This document shows, in pieces, positions 1 to 7,346 of a stretch of DNA of 43,519 bases. Numbering within the stretch: position 1 is the first letter of the stretch; each line of letters starts with the position of its first letter. The stretch is taken from the NCBI GenBank assembly GCA_023666665.1, contig JAMPBN010000008.1:1-43519 (forward strand), given 5' to 3'. A model generated the notes under the pieces. That model saw only the letters and a list, made by a program, of their open reading frames with translations, searched no databases and was not told the DNA's origin. Source of the DNA: Prevotella sp. GTDB taxonomy: Bacteria; Bacteroidota; Bacteroidia; Bacteroidales; Muribaculaceae. The translations under genes were made by a program, and so were the position numbers.

Positions 1-9
1 CTAAAATGA

Positions 10-46
10 CAATGGCCAAACAAACTCAATTTTTGTTTAGCCATTG
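10..46. terminator. Hairpin downstream of the DUF2795 gene
   Basis: CAATGGC (10-16) pairs with GCCATTG (40-46), and the inner AAACAA/TTGTTT pairs extend the stem past one bulged base. It lies 30 bp beyond the stop of the minus-strand DUF2795 gene, where a transcription end is expected. The tail on the minus strand (TCATTTTAG) is only weakly U-rich, so termination is inferred from position and stem strength. Confidence 0.45.
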
Positions 47-76
47 ATATTCAGTGTTTTACAAAGATAAATTTTG

Positions 77-298
77 TTAATACTCATCCTCGTTGAAGAA
101 GAAGTCTTCGTTGGAGGGGTAGTCGGGCCAAATGTCTTCGATGCTTTCGTAGGTTTCGCCTTCGTCTTCGATTTCTTGGAGGTTTTCGATGACTTCGAGA
201 GGTGCGCCGGAACGGGTGGCGTAGTCAATGAGTTCTTCGCGGGTTGCGGGCCAGGGTGCGTCTTCGAGCTTCGAGGCGAGTTCAAGTGTCCAGTACAT
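77..298 (-). CDS. DUF2795-family small acidic protein
   Basis: A protein of 73 residues, starting MYWTLELAS and ending NEDEY. It matches the short DUF2795 proteins that are conserved across Bacteroidales, with the WTLELAS.LEDAPWPAT..ELIDYA block and a very acidic C-terminal half. No biochemical function is known to me. The open frame runs upstream to 430, but the start was placed at the ATG at 298 because the family begins MYW and because a promoter-like TATCTTTG lies at 338-345, inside the longer frame. It stands alone, with its own promoter behind ruvB, which ends at 393. The high Asp/Glu content and small size suggest a soluble cytoplasmic protein. Confidence 0.85.
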   Translation of the reverse strand: MYWTLELASKLEDAPWPATREELIDYATRSGAPLEVIENLQEIEDEGETYESIEDIWPDYPSNEDFFFNEDEY

Positions 299-337
299 AT
301 CGTCGTAAATTTTTTTGTTGTTTCTTAAAATAGTCGG

Positions 338-345
338 CAAAGATA
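338..345 (-). promoter_or_regulatory. -7 promoter element for the DUF2795 gene
   Basis: TATCTTTG on the minus strand matches the Bacteroidota -7 consensus TAnnTTTG and lies 40 bp upstream of the ATG at 298. No clear TTTG is seen at the -33 position, so the call rests on the -7 box and its place in the AT-rich gap between ruvB and the DUF2795 gene. Confidence 0.5.
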
Positions 346-392
346 CGGATTTTTCTTGAATAATTGCATTGTTTTTTGTTAAAATGCAATTT

Positions 393-1433
393 TTAGAAAA
401 GGGTTGCTTCGGAGTTGGGTAGGGTGGCACCGAGGTGGGTGTAGGCTAAGGTAGTGACTTGTCGGCCTCGGGGGGTACGCATCAGGAAGCCCTCTTTGAT
501 GAGATAGGGTTCGTAGACTTCTTCAACCGTGCCAGGGTCTTCGCCGATTGCGGTGGCGATGGTGGTGAGACCCACTGGGCCGCCGCCGAATTTGTCGATG
601 ATGGTGCGGAGCATCTTGTTGTCGATTTCGTCGAGGCCGTATTTGTCGATGTTGAGCGCTTCGAGGGCGTAGCGGGCAATGTCGGGGTCGATGCTGCCAG
701 AGCCTTTTACCATGGCAAAGTCGCGCACGCGGCGCAGCAGGGCGTTGGCTATTCGCGGAGTGCCTCGGCTGCGCATGGCAATTTCACGGGCTGCGCGTTC
801 GGAGCAGCGGGTGTTGAGCAGCCGGGCTGAGCGCAGTATTATGCGTTCAAGGATTTCGTGGTCGTAGTATTCGAGGTGGAAGTTGATGCCGAAGCGTGCG
901 CGCAGTGGGGCGGTGAGCAGTCCGCTGCGCGTGGTTGCTCCTACCAGCGTAAATGGGCTGAGAGTGAGCTGCACTGTGCGCGCTCCGGGGCCTTTGTCGA
1001 TCATAATGTCGATTTTGTAGTCTTCCATCGCGGAGTAGAGGTATTCTTCAACCACGGGGCTAAGGCGGTGAATCTCGTCGATGAAGAGTACGTCGTTTGG
1101 TTCCAGCGATGTTAGTATGCCGGCAAGGTCGCCGGGTTTGTCGAGCACCGGACCGGAGGTTACTTTCATCCCTACGCCCAATTCGTTGGCTATGATGCCG
1201 CTGAGAGTGGTCTTGCCAAGGCCGGGGGGGCCGTGCAGTAGGGTATGGTCAAGCGCTTCGCCGCGCATATGGGCTGCGGCGACGAATATCTTGAGGTTTT
1301 CAACTATCTTTTCTTGTCCGGCAAATGCGTCGAACTCCGACGGACGCAGGGCTTTTTCTACGTCGCGTTCGGTCTCGCTGCGTGGGCGGGAGGCCTCTGA
1401 CCGGATGTCGAGATAGTCATTTTCTTGATCCAT
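393..1433 (-). CDS. ruvB: Holliday junction branch-migration helicase RuvB
   Basis: A 346-residue RuvB, the hexameric AAA+ motor that drives Holliday junction branch migration with RuvA and hands the junction to RuvC. Visible motifs are Walker [10 protein letters not shown] (68-76), Walker [10 protein letters not shown] (115-123), sensor 1 GATTR (165-169), the arginine finger in APLRARFG (about R178) and sensor 2 [13 protein letters not shown] (from 223). The C-terminal winged-helix domain carries the typical GGPVGL and RTPRGR signatures. Length is normal for the family. Its start overlaps the end of the DUF4254 gene by 17 bp, so it is probably translated from the same message as the glucokinase. 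ruvA and ruvC are not in the window, as is common in Bacteroidota. The protein acts in the cytoplasm. Confidence 0.98.
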   Translation of the reverse strand: MDQENDYLDIRSEASRPRSETERDVEKALRPSEFDAFAGQEKIVENLKIFVAAAHMRGEALDHTLLHGPPGLGKTTLSGIIANELGVGMKVTSGPVLDKPGDLAGILTSLEPNDVLFIDEIHRLSPVVEEYLYSAMEDYKIDIMIDKGPGARTVQLTLSPFTLVGATTRSGLLTAPLRARFGINFHLEYYDHEILERIILRSARLLNTRCSERAAREIAMRSRGTPRIANALLRRVRDFAMVKGSGSIDPDIARYALEALNIDKYGLDEIDNKMLRTIIDKFGGGPVGLTTIATAIGEDPGTVEEVYEPYLIKEGFLMRTPRGRQVTTLAYTHLGATLPNSEATLF

Positions 1434-2025
1434 AGAGTACTGGGTTGGTGGCCGGGTCGTTATACATTTTCATCTGGCGGTAGACTTTCATATATTTGCG
1501 TCCTGCTGCAATGTCGTCGAGCAGTGCGTCTATCGCGGAGATGAGGTCCGAGCGTTGTTCTTCGAGTACGGCGAGTTTAGCTGTACAACGTTGAATGTGG
1601 TCGGCATCGGCATCGGTGCGTTCCACCTCGGCTTTCATATGCCAGATTTTGAGCGCGAGGATTGACAGGCGGTCCAGGGCCCAAGCGGGGCTTTCGGTGT
1701 TGATTGATGCATCGGGCAGGGGAGATACTACGGCGAATTTTTGGCGGAAGTATGAGTCGATTTCTTCGACCATATCGGTGCGCACCTGATTGCTGCGGTC
1801 AATGCGGCGTTTGAGCGCGAGTGCCGCTACCGGGTCGATTTCCGGGTCGCGGATAATATCCTCGAGGTGCCATTGCACGGCATCTACCCAGTTTTTGTCG
1901 AAGAGTATGGCATCAACCGAACCCTCGGTATAAGGGTTCGGCGATGCTGCATCAACGTTGTCAGTCTGGTGGTAAGCACGTGTGGCCTCTTCAAATATAG
2001 AGTAGGCTTTCTGTGTGAATGTCAT
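1417..2025 (-). CDS. DUF4254 domain protein
   Basis: A 202-residue all-alpha protein starting MTFTQKAYS. It resembles the DUF4254 family of Bacteroidota, for example in the [16 protein letters not shown] and RIDRSNQ.RTD.VE.ID blocks and the final KMYNDP.TNP. The function is unknown. The middle and C-terminal parts are rich in Leu, Glu and Arg, suggesting long helices. The ATG at 2025 was chosen because it overlaps the glucokinase stop in an ATGA and because the preceding 15 codons of the open frame do not look like part of the family. It is translationally coupled to glk upstream and overlaps ruvB by 17 bp downstream. In other Bacteroidales the family is often seen near glycosyltransferases, which is weak context for a surface-glycan role. 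Confidence 0.8.
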   Translation of the reverse strand: MTFTQKAYSIFEEATRAYHQTDNVDAASPNPYTEGSVDAILFDKNWVDAVQWHLEDIIRDPEIDPVAALALKRRIDRSNQVRTDMVEEIDSYFRQKFAVVSPLPDASINTESPAWALDRLSILALKIWHMKAEVERTDADADHIQRCTAKLAVLEEQRSDLISAIDALLDDIAAGRKYMKVYRQMKMYNDPATNPVLYGSRK

Positions 2026-3014
2026 ATCTTGGTGGGTTCTGCTCCGGAGGCTGCACGCATTGCGTCCCAACCGAGTGCGCTGGCTCCGAGCACTGCGGCG
2101 TCGGCTTCTTTGAGTTCTGAAATGAGAAGTTTGATTTTGCCTTTGTGGAACGACAGCAGGTTGTTTTCAAAGGCTTCGCGCATAGGTTTGAAGAGAAGTT
2201 CGCCGGCTTTGGCGAGGCCGCCAAACAGGATGAACGCTTCGGGTGAGGTGAATGCTGCGAAGTCGGCGAGCGATTCTCCAAGCACGCGGCCGGTAAATTC
2301 ATAGACGCTCTGTGCTATGGGGTCGCCGGCAATGGCTGCATCGTAAACGTCTTTTGACGTGAGGTCTGCGCTCGGAATGTTGCGGAGCAGTGAGGGCACA
2401 GTGGGAGATGCATCGAGAAATTCCAGTGCGGTGCGAACAACTCCGGTTGCCGAGCAGTAGGTTTCCAAGCAGCCGCAGCGTCCGCAGCCACAGAGTCTGC
2501 CGCCACGGCGCACAATTATGTGGCCCAGTTCGCCGGCCATGCCGTCGGCGCCGTAGACCATCTGCCCATTGCAAACCACTCCGGAACCGACACCGGTGCC
2601 GAGGGTTATCATGATGAAGTCGCGCATTCCGCGAGCTGCTCCGTAGGTCATCTCGCCGATTGCGGCGGCGTTGGCATCGTTGGTAACTGCCACGGGGATG
2701 CCGAAACGGTCGGCGAGACCTTGCGACAGGGGCAATACGCCCTTCCAAATCAGGTTGGCGGCGTGTTCAATATTGCCGGTGTAGTAGTTGGCGTTTGGGG
2801 CACCCACGCCAATGCCGCCGATTTTTCCTTCGGCATCGTTTGCCTTGATAAGTTTTGAAGCTTCGGTGTAGAGTTCGTCGAGGTAATCGTTGAACACGGG
2901 ATGTTTTTTTGTCTTGATGGCTCCTGAGGCAATTACTGTGCCGCGGGCATCAACGATTCCGAACACTGTGTTGGTACCGCCTATGTCGATACCGAGAACG
3001 TATGGTTGATTCAT
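2022..3014 (-). CDS. glk: ROK-family glucokinase
   Basis: A 330-residue ROK kinase, most likely phosphorylating glucose (or a related hexose) with ATP at the entry to glycolysis. It carries the phosphate-binding DIGGTN (10-15), the catalytic Asp in TNDANAAA (D113), and the ROK zinc/consensus region GELGHIIV (161-168) followed by CGCGRCGCLE (175-184), in which the zinc-binding cysteines are complete. There is no N-terminal DNA-binding domain, so it is an enzyme and not a ROK repressor. It is first in an operon with the DUF4254 gene and ruvB. Its 40 bp leader is C/A-rich with heptamer periodicity (see repeat at 3015-3054). Sugar specificity cannot be settled by sequence reading; N-acetylmannosamine or fructose kinases share the fold. 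Confidence 0.88.
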   Translation of the reverse strand: MNQPYVLGIDIGGTNTVFGIVDARGTVIASGAIKTKKHPVFNDYLDELYTEASKLIKANDAEGKIGGIGVGAPNANYYTGNIEHAANLIWKGVLPLSQGLADRFGIPVAVTNDANAAAIGEMTYGAARGMRDFIMITLGTGVGSGVVCNGQMVYGADGMAGELGHIIVRRGGRLCGCGRCGCLETYCSATGVVRTALEFLDASPTVPSLLRNIPSADLTSKDVYDAAIAGDPIAQSVYEFTGRVLGESLADFAAFTSPEAFILFGGLAKAGELLFKPMREAFENNLLSFHKGKIKLLISELKEADAAVLGASALGWDAMRAASGAEPTKI

Positions 3015-3054
3015 GGGGGTTGGGGTGTTAGGTTTTGGGCTTTAGGCTTCAGGT
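3015..3054 (-). repeat. Degenerate C/A-rich heptamer repeat in the glk leader
   Basis: Read on the minus strand, the spacer between the dehydrogenase stop and the glk ATG splits into six 7-mers: AAACCTG, AAGCCTA, AAGCCCA, AAACCTA, ACACCCC, AACCCCC, followed directly by ATG. Similar 7-8 bp periodic leaders occur before other genes in the window. Confidence 0.55.
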
Positions 3055-4278
3055 TTATAATTTGTCAACTTCGAGGTCGCCGTTGAGTTCTTCTTCCCAG
3101 GGCAGACCGTCTAGAGCGAGCTGTTCAAGGAATGGATCGGGATCAAATTCCTCAACGTTGCGCACTCCTTTGAGATTCCATTTCCCGGTCAAGAACATCA
3201 TAGCACCCACCATTGCGGGAACCCCCGTGGTGTAGCTAACGGCCTGCATGCCGGTTTCCTTAAATGCAGCTTCGTGACTGCAATTGTTGAAGATGTAGTA
3301 GGTCAGTGGCTTGCCCTCTTTGTCTTTACCGGCAATGCGGCAGCCTATGGAGGTATCGCCGTGATAGTTCTCGCCGAGGTCCTGAGGGTCGGGAAGCACC
3401 GCCTTAAGGAATTGCAGCGGCACGATTTTCACGCCGTTATAGTCAACCTCGTCAATGCGGGCCATACCGATGTTTTGGATTACGCGCAGATGCGTGAGAT
3501 ATTCCTGACCGAAAGTCATCCAGAAACGTGCACGCTTAATGGTGGGGAAGTTTTGCACCAGGCTCTCCAGCTCTTCGTGGTAGAGCAGGTAGCTGTCTCG
3601 CTGGCCGATGCGGGGATATGTCAGCGAGCCGTGAATTTCCAGCGGCTTGGTGGTAACCCATTTGCCGTCCTGATAGTAGCGGCCGTTTTGGGTGATTTCG
3701 CGGATGTTGATTTCCGGATTGAAGTTGGTGGCGAAAGCCTTGCCGTGGTCGCCGGCATTGCAGTCAACAATGTCGAGATATTCCATCTCCGAAAAGTAGT
3801 GTTTCGCAGCATATGCTGTGAACACGCCGCTGACCCCGGGGTCAAAACCGCAGCCAAGAATTGCGGTGAGTCCAGCTTGCTCGAAGCGTTCGCGATAGGC
3901 CCATTGCCAGGAGTACTCGAAGTGGGCCACGTCTTTGGGCTCGTAGTTTGCCGTGTCGAGGTAGTTCACTCCGCATTGCAGACAGGCCTCCATAATCGTG
4001 AGGTCCTGATAGGGCAGGGCAAGGTTGATAACCAGCTCGGGTTTATGACGTTGGAGGAGTTCAACGATTTCGTCAACGTTGTCGGCGTCGACGCGATCGG
4101 TGATGATTTCCGGAGCTTGAGGCACGGCTGTGCGTATAGCCTCGGCCACGGCATCACATTTACTCTTGGTACGTGAGGCGATGACCATTTGAGGGCCGAA
4201 CACCTCGGGATGTTGCGCACATTTGTGGGCACATACTGTACCCACGCCTCCTGCGCCAATAATAACGACTTTTGCCAC
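3055..4278 (-). CDS. Carboxynorspermidine dehydrogenase (saccharopine dehydrogenase family)
   Basis: A 407-residue protein of the saccharopine dehydrogenase family. It has the Rossmann start KVVIIGAGGVGTVCAHKC (GAGGVG at 8-13) and the family blocks NLALPYQDL, YLDTANYE and GCGFDPGVSGVF. This length and block set match carboxynorspermidine (carboxyspermidine) dehydrogenase, which condenses aspartate semialdehyde with a diamine using NADPH in the alternative spermidine pathway used by gut Bacteroidota. Lysine-forming saccharopine reductase is the main alternative but is less likely here. The start is GTG at 4278; no ATG lies nearby upstream. It has its own promoter (4317-4348), in the gap behind panB. 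The partner decarboxylase gene is not in this window. Cytoplasmic. Confidence 0.82.
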   Translation of the reverse strand: MAKVVIIGAGGVGTVCAHKCAQHPEVFGPQMVIASRTKSKCDAVAEAIRTAVPQAPEIITDRVDADNVDEIVELLQRHKPELVINLALPYQDLTIMEACLQCGVNYLDTANYEPKDVAHFEYSWQWAYRERFEQAGLTAILGCGFDPGVSGVFTAYAAKHYFSEMEYLDIVDCNAGDHGKAFATNFNPEINIREITQNGRYYQDGKWVTTKPLEIHGSLTYPRIGQRDSYLLYHEELESLVQNFPTIKRARFWMTFGQEYLTHLRVIQNIGMARIDEVDYNGVKIVPLQFLKAVLPDPQDLGENYHGDTSIGCRIAGKDKEGKPLTYYIFNNCSHEAAFKETGMQAVSYTTGVPAMVGAMMFLTGKWNLKGVRNVEEFDPDPFLEQLALDGLPWEEELNGDLEVDKL

Positions 4279-4316
4279 TATTTCAAATAGGAATTAGGAA
4301 TTAGTAATTAGGGGTG
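4279..4316 (-). repeat. Heptamer tandem repeat in the dehydrogenase leader
   Basis: On the minus strand the leader reads CCCCTAA, TTACTAA, TTCCTAA, TTCCTAT, TTGAAAT and then the GTG start. The first four units share a -CTAA/T ending at 7-bp spacing. This lies between the promoter and the start codon, so it would be in the 5' UTR. Confidence 0.55.
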
Positions 4317-4348
4317 CTAAGTTACGGAACTTTTTCGGTTTTTGCAAA
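4317..4348 (-). promoter_or_regulatory. Promoter of the carboxynorspermidine dehydrogenase gene
   Basis: Minus-strand TTTG (4345-4348), exactly 20 bp, then TAACTTAG (4317-4324). This matches the Bacteroides TTTG-N20-TAnnTTTG promoter with one mismatch in the -7 box. It starts directly after the panB stop codon. Confidence 0.6.
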
Positions 4349-5170
4349 TTAATATTGTTCGTTCTCGTTGGGGAAATCAACTGCCTTGACATCATCAACG
4401 TAATGACCTATGGCATCAATGATTGTGTTGCTCAAATCGGCATACTTGCGCAGGAACTTTGGGGCAAATCCCTGATTCATGCCCAGCATATCCTGAAGCA
4501 CGAGTACTTGTCCGTCCGTTCCTGAACCGGCTCCGATGCCGATTGTAGGGATGGCGAGCATTTCAGATACCTCCTTGGCCAGTGCGGCAGGGATTTTTTC
4601 CAACACCAGTGCAAAGCAGCCTGCCTGCTGAAGCATCATGGCATCGCGCTTGAGCTTTTCGGCCTCGGCTTCAGATTTAGCACGCAGAGCGTAAGAACCG
4701 AATGCGTTGATGCTCTGCGGAGTGAGGCCGAGGTGGCCCATCACCGGGATTCCTGCCTGTACCAGTTTCTCAATGCTTTCAAGCACTTCTTCGCCGCCTT
4801 CCAGTTTCACTGCTTCGGCACCGGATTCCTTAATGATGCGCACGGCGTTGGCCAGCGCAAGGTCGCTATTGCCCTGATATGAGCCGAAAGGCATATCGCA
4901 GACAATCAGGGCGCGTTTTGCTCCGCGCACCACGCTCGATGCGTAAGTAATCATCTCGTCAACGGTGATTGGCAGGGTAGAGGAGTAGCCACACATTACG
5001 TTGGCGGCTGAATCGCCAATCAATATGGCATCAATGCCACCTTGGTCAACGAGCTGGGCCATTGTGTAGTCATAGGCAGTTATCATTGCGATTTTTTCGC
5101 CTTGCTCTTTCATTTGACGAAAGCGCAAAGTGGTTACTTTGCGCTTGTTATCTACTGTGTTTGTCGACAT
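4349..5170 (-). CDS. panB: Ketopantoate hydroxymethyltransferase PanB
   Basis: A 273-residue PanB that transfers a hydroxymethyl group from 5,10-methylene-tetrahydrofolate to 2-oxoisovalerate, giving ketopantoate, the first committed step of pantothenate and CoA synthesis. It shows the (beta/alpha)8 family blocks [28 protein letters not shown] (metal-binding Asp), [22 protein letters not shown], the catalytic Glu in LVLEKIP and the [14 protein letters not shown] segment. Length is normal. Its ATG overlaps the ferritin stop by one base (TAATG), so it is translated from the ferritin message. panC and panD are not visible nearby. The methylene-tetrahydrofolate donor is produced by GlyA, encoded at 40342-41622. 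Cytoplasmic decamer in known members. Confidence 0.97.
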   Translation of the reverse strand: MSTNTVDNKRKVTTLRFRQMKEQGEKIAMITAYDYTMAQLVDQGGIDAILIGDSAANVMCGYSSTLPITVDEMITYASSVVRGAKRALIVCDMPFGSYQGNSDLALANAVRIIKESGAEAVKLEGGEEVLESIEKLVQAGIPVMGHLGLTPQSINAFGSYALRAKSEAEAEKLKRDAMMLQQAGCFALVLEKIPAALAKEVSEMLAIPTIGIGAGSGTDGQVLVLQDMLGMNQGFAPKFLRKYADLSNTIIDAIGHYVDDVKAVDFPNENEQY

Positions 5171-5697
5171 TATTCTGCTGTTGTCTGAAGAGGTGTGGGA
5201 ACGTTATAAACGCGGGTTGCGAGTTCGCGGTCAAGGGTGTACAGGCCGGGGCCGTCGGTGCCGATAAGGCGGAATTTGTTGATGAGGTCCTGAGCGTTTT
5301 CTTCTTCTTCAACCTGCTCGTTGATGAACCAGGTGAGCTGGTCGCGGGTGGCGTAATCGTGTTCGCTTTCGGCCAGAGCGTAGAGGTTGTTGATCAGCGA
5401 GGTTACTTTCTGCTCATGGGCAAGAGTTGCCTCAAAAAGTTCGGTGGGGTTGTTCCAACCGTCAACCGGAACTGCGTCAATTGCCTTGAGAAGCACGCGA
5501 CCTCCGCGACGGTTAACGTAGTTCATAAAGATTTCGGCGTGGGCCTGTTCTTCTTTGAACTGAATCTTAAACCAGTTTGCAACACCGGGCAAACCTTTGT
5601 CTTCGCAATACATACCCATTGAGAGATAAAGATAAGCACTCCAAAGTTCGGCGTTGATTTGCTCATTGAGAGCATCTTGAATTTTTTGGCTAAGCAT
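5170..5697 (-). CDS. ftnA: Bacterial non-heme ferritin
   Basis: A 175-residue four-helix ferritin subunit of the FtnA type. It oxidises Fe(II) and stores the mineral inside a 24-subunit cage. The ferroxidase ligands can be seen: E17, E50 and H53 in KEEQAHAE, E95 in AHEQ and Q128 in NEQVEEE. The length and the N-terminal [27 protein letters not shown] are typical of Bacteroides FtnA. It sits 8 bp after the 5'-nucleotidase and overlaps panB by one base, so the three probably share a message. No heme-binding Met of bacterioferritin is evident. In anaerobic Bacteroidales this ferritin is known to be induced by oxygen and iron; nothing in the local sequence reveals such control. Confidence 0.96.
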   Translation of the reverse strand: MLSQKIQDALNEQINAELWSAYLYLSMGMYCEDKGLPGVANWFKIQFKEEQAHAEIFMNYVNRRGGRVLLKAIDAVPVDGWNNPTELFEATLAHEQKVTSLINNLYALAESEHDYATRDQLTWFINEQVEEEENAQDLINKFRLIGTDGPGLYTLDRELATRVYNVPTPLQTTAE

Positions 5698-5705
5698 AAT
5701 GGTAA

Positions 5706-7163
5706 TTATTTAAAGCGTTGTGTATTGTCGGGAATTATCACGGGGTTTTCCTTGAGGTAGTCGAGCAAGTCTTCGTAAGCAATCTGCTGCGACTGCGCTA
5801 CCCAAGTGCCCCGCGTGAGCGGAACCATATAGTCGCCGCCGTTGGCGAGATAGTCAATCGTGGCGATATGATATGTTTTAGCAGGGTCAATCTGATTTTT
5901 GGAGGTGATTCCGGCAACGGCATCTCCACCACGTGCGGCCATCACATCAAAGGCTTCGGCAAGGTCCTTGCCGGAAATTTCGAGGATGACAATCTTGTTC
6001 TGGAACGGCATCATATCTATTGCCGCACCTTCGCTGATTTCGCCTGGTGCCCAGGTCACGCGCAGTCCGCCTTTGTTGCCTATCGCACCATCTATTTTTC
6101 TGCCATAAATCTTCTCGCCGCGATTCTTAATGAAATCGGCATCGAAGTTGAGCATTGCGTTTGAACGGTTGGTCAGCGCCGAGTCGCTCTTTACGGTGGC
6201 AACCGTTACATTATAAAGCGAGTCTATTCCGGCACGATATGGCTCAAGCTTGGCCATCAGCGCCTGATCGCGGCGCGAATCCAGGCGGGAATCTACCGGA
6301 ATAAGCTTTTCTGAAAGTTGGCCGTTATTCAGGTCCATTGTGATTTCGCCGATGTATTGGCCATACTTGCCGGTCTGCACAATCATAACCGAGTCCCCCT
6401 CAGCGTTGGCAACCTTGACTGCGGGATTGAGCAGTGTGTGGCTGTGGCCGCCGATAATAAGGTCAATGCCTGAGGTTTGTTCGGCAACCTGAACGTCGCC
6501 AAAGAGTTTCGGGTCTTCGTCAGAACCGCTGTAGCCAATGTGCGTAACGGCAATAACGTAGTCGCATTTTTCCTTATTGCGTAGCAGATCAACGGTCTTT
6601 TCCGTGGCTTCCTTCCAGGGCATATACTTGACACCGTCGTAGTTTCCCTCGGCAACCATACCCTTGGGGTCAAGATTCAGCGCCATAATGCCGACCTTGT
6701 GTTTGCCATATTGTTTCACCATATAAGGCTGAAACATTCCGTCGAGTACCGATTCGGAGAAATCATAGTTTGAGGCAAGGAGTGTTGACTCTGATTTGTC
6801 GAGCATCTTTTTGAGGGCATCCATGCCGTTGTCGAACTCGTGGTTGCCAAGAATTTGCACGTCATAGCCCAACTCATTGAGCATCTGCTGCTCCACTTCG
6901 CCTTTAAACAGGTGGAAGTAGAGAGTTCCTTGCACAATGTCGCCGGCATCCACAACCAGAACGTTCGGATTGGCCTCTCTGATAGAGTCGATGATTACCT
7001 TGCGGCGCACCACGCCGCCGAGGTCGTTGCCAGTCAGCGGGTCAATGTGGCTGTGGGTGTCGTTGGTATGTATAATCACGAGCTTATCATCGCCCGCATT
7101 TTGAGCCGCACACCCCATCAGGAGTGCCGCAGCTATCGAAAAAAGAAATTTGGTCAGTTTCAT
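5706..7163 (-). CDS. 5'-nucleotidase / metallophosphatase lipoprotein
   Basis: A 485-residue secreted 5'-nucleotidase-type phosphoesterase. The N-terminus is a lipoprotein signal with lipobox LMGC (Cys18), so it should be anchored in an envelope membrane. The metallophosphatase domain has HTNDTHSH, VDAGDIVQGT, ILGNHEFDNG and IIGGHSHT, the ligands for the dinuclear metal site. The C-terminal half (from about 290) has the 5_nucleotid_C features NKGGLR and IDYLANGGDYM, the substrate-binding part. It likely dephosphorylates extracellular nucleotides or related phosphate esters (UshA/YfkN type). In many Bacteroidales the two domains are separate genes; here they are one chain. ATG at 7163 is preferred over GTG at 7169, because it begins the classic MKLTKFLF signal. 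The promoter -7 box sits only 8 bp upstream of that ATG. Confidence 0.9.
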   Translation of the reverse strand: MKLTKFLFSIAAALLMGCAAQNAGDDKLVIIHTNDTHSHIDPLTGNDLGGVVRRKVIIDSIREANPNVLVVDAGDIVQGTLYFHLFKGEVEQQMLNELGYDVQILGNHEFDNGMDALKKMLDKSESTLLASNYDFSESVLDGMFQPYMVKQYGKHKVGIMALNLDPKGMVAEGNYDGVKYMPWKEATEKTVDLLRNKEKCDYVIAVTHIGYSGSDEDPKLFGDVQVAEQTSGIDLIIGGHSHTLLNPAVKVANAEGDSVMIVQTGKYGQYIGEITMDLNNGQLSEKLIPVDSRLDSRRDQALMAKLEPYRAGIDSLYNVTVATVKSDSALTNRSNAMLNFDADFIKNRGEKIYGRKIDGAIGNKGGLRVTWAPGEISEGAAIDMMPFQNKIVILEISGKDLAEAFDVMAARGGDAVAGITSKNQIDPAKTYHIATIDYLANGGDYMVPLTRGTWVAQSQQIAYEDLLDYLKENPVIIPDNTQRFK

Positions 7164-7171
7164 AATCACTG

Positions 7172-7179
7172 CAAAGTTA
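7172..7179 (-). promoter_or_regulatory. -7 promoter element of the 5'-nucleotidase operon
   Basis: TAACTTTG on the minus strand is a perfect TAnnTTTG match. Possible upstream TTTG or TTG elements lie 16 or 22 bp away, outside the usual 19-21 spacing. The ATG of the downstream gene is 8 bp from the box, implying a nearly leaderless mRNA if this promoter is used. Confidence 0.55.
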
Positions 7180-7287
7180 CAAACATTTTTTAATTCAAAA
7201 ACAATCTTACGGCAATTTATTCCCGCGTCAGAAAAATAACCCCATAAACCTCGATTTTCGCCCGCAAAGTCGAATCTCTAAACCTTT

Positions 7288-7316
7288 TTTACTATTAAAC
7301 GTTTCAATAGTGTAAA
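7288..7316. promoter_or_regulatory. Inverted repeat upstream of the decarboxylase (operator candidate)
   Basis: TTTACTATT (7288-7296) and AATAGTGTAAA (7306-7316) form an interrupted palindrome around AAACGTTTC. The core ACTATT/AATAGT arms are perfect. It ends 30 bp before the decarboxylase ATG in a divergent intergenic region, a natural place for a regulator-binding site. It could also fold in RNA. No consensus promoter for the plus strand was found here, so its relation to the start of transcription is unknown. Confidence 0.35.
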
Positions 7317-7346
7317 CTGTGAGACAACACACAAAATTTTATTTTT

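Noticed and set aside
62-69. Promoter reading left out of the window (TATCTTTG on the minus strand)
   Set aside because: The -7 box matches, but no -33 element is seen and a stable hairpin follows at once (10-46), so a chance match in AT-rich DNA is as likely.
459-830. Open frame on the plus strand opposite ruvB, and many like it
   Set aside because: These are shadow frames of strongly coding genes; composition and lack of recognisable motifs argue against real genes.
3055-4278. Lysine-pathway saccharopine dehydrogenase
   Set aside because: The alpha-aminoadipate route is not expected in Bacteroidales, and length and blocks fit carboxynorspermidine dehydrogenase better.
4279-4316. Telomere-like or integration repeat
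   Set aside because: The CCTAA-type 7-mers recall telomeric repeats, but there are only four or five degenerate copies in a leader, in the middle of a core gene region.
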